Positions 63,721 to 64,000 of a stretch of DNA of 64,000 bases are shown here, in pieces. The translations under genes were made by a program, and so were the position numbers. Positions within the stretch are counted from its first letter, which is position 1; each line of letters starts with the position of its first letter. The notes beneath the pieces were generated by a model. The model saw only the letters and a list, made by a program, of their open reading frames with translations, had not been told where the DNA came from and searched no databases. Source of the stretch: Aliirhizobium wenxiniae (GTDB lineage Bacteria; Pseudomonadota; Alphaproteobacteria; Rhizobiales; Rhizobiaceae); the NCBI RefSeq assembly GCF_019511445.1, contig NZ_JAEUAN010000003.1:186001-250000 (forward strand), given 5' to 3'.

Positions 63721-64000
63721 TCACTCATAAATGCATTTGATATATTCGCCCGAATTCCTCGCTCGGCGATCAATCAAGGCAGAAAGGTTTCGCATGCCAC
63801 GGCCCGGTTTGCTGGCAACACGGGTAAACGGATTGGGTAATGCGACAGCAAGCAACGCCGCCTGGCTACGGTTGAGTTTTGAAGCACTGGTCTTGAAATA
63901 ATGCTGAGCGGCGGCTTCCGCGCCATAGATGCCCGGCCCCCATTCCGCGACATTGAGGTAGATTTCCAGCATCCGCCGTTTGGTCCAGACCGTATCGGCA
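63721..64000 (-). CDS. mtgA: Monofunctional peptidoglycan transglycosylase MtgA, 5'-truncated
   Basis: MtgA polymerises lipid II glycan strands. Only the C-terminal ~93 codons are in the window; the rest lies beyond the right edge. The visible part has the GT51 family motif [20 protein letters not shown] and [35 protein letters not shown] sequence, here seen as [19 protein letters not shown]. The stop is at 63721-63723. Confidence 0.9.
   Translation of the reverse strand, partial: ADTVWTKRRMLEIYLNVAEWGPGIYGAEAAAQHYFKTSASKLNRSQAALLAVALPNPFTRVASKPGRGMRNLSALIDRRARNSGEYIKCIYE

Overview
The window looks like a chromosomal segment of a Rhizobiaceae member (Rhizobium, Agrobacterium or Neorhizobium type). 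The evidence is about 60 percent GC, rhizobial gene blocks (acnA-ccmABCDG, rpsP-rimM-trmD-rplS, phaB-phaA-phaR-rpmF-mtgA), alanine-extended S16 and L19, a SAM-II riboswitch on metA, EcfG/RpoE2-type promoters (GGAAC-N16/17-CGTT), CtrA-type boxes and RIME-like palindromic mosaic repeats. Nearly everything is core metabolism, cell biology and regulation. I see no prophage, insertion sequence, CRISPR array or defence island.

Layout. 0-8.5 kb: acnA (cut by the left edge), the divergent cytochrome c maturation operon ccmABCD-ccmG, a membrane diguanylate cyclase, a DUF2585 protein and yciB. 8.5-15 kb: a leftward run dapF-mtaB-ftsY, with a palindromic repeat inside the ftsY reading frame, then a spermine-synthase-fold protein, a heme oxygenase, a metallo-beta-lactamase-fold protein and an orphan antitoxin-like gene. 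15-21 kb: ffh, chorismate mutase, rpsP, rimM, trmD and rplS, with a TSUP transporter set against them. 21-30 kb: GAF-GGDEF protein, leuC, L,D-transpeptidase, an OmpR-family regulator (CenR/OtpR-like) with a cyclic-nucleotide-domain partner, xthA, a LolA-like protein and ftsK. 30-37 kb: amtB-glnK behind a sigma-54 promoter and NtrC site, tesB, a UbiH-type monooxygenase, Trm112, a LON-domain protein, a thioredoxin-TPR protein and a YbaK-type deacylase. 37-46 kb: tRNA-Gly(GCC), an isolated long flagellin, galM, metA with its SAM-II riboswitch, a hypothetical gene, thiN, an ABC-F ATPase, a single-domain response regulator and a VOC protein. 46-54 kb: TPP riboswitch with thiBPQ, an M48 lipoprotein peptidase, rpoH2, carD and fdxA. 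54-64 kb: an S4-domain protein, a Suv3-like helicase with a long acidic and Arg-Gly-rich tail, two small envelope proteins, phaB-phaA, phaR, rpmF, a glutathione S-transferase, a 2H-phosphoesterase-like protein and the 3' part of mtgA (cut by the right edge).

Regulation is the richest layer. Three sites match the general stress (EcfG/RpoE2) promoter: rpoH2, the DUF3309 gene and the response regulator at 45402. Two perfect TTAA-N7-TTAA CtrA-type boxes lie upstream of ftsK and of that same response regulator. Two metabolite riboswitches (SAM-II, TPP) and a sigma-54/NtrC control region complete the picture. The most unusual structural observation is the RIME-like palindrome that is translated in frame within FtsY.
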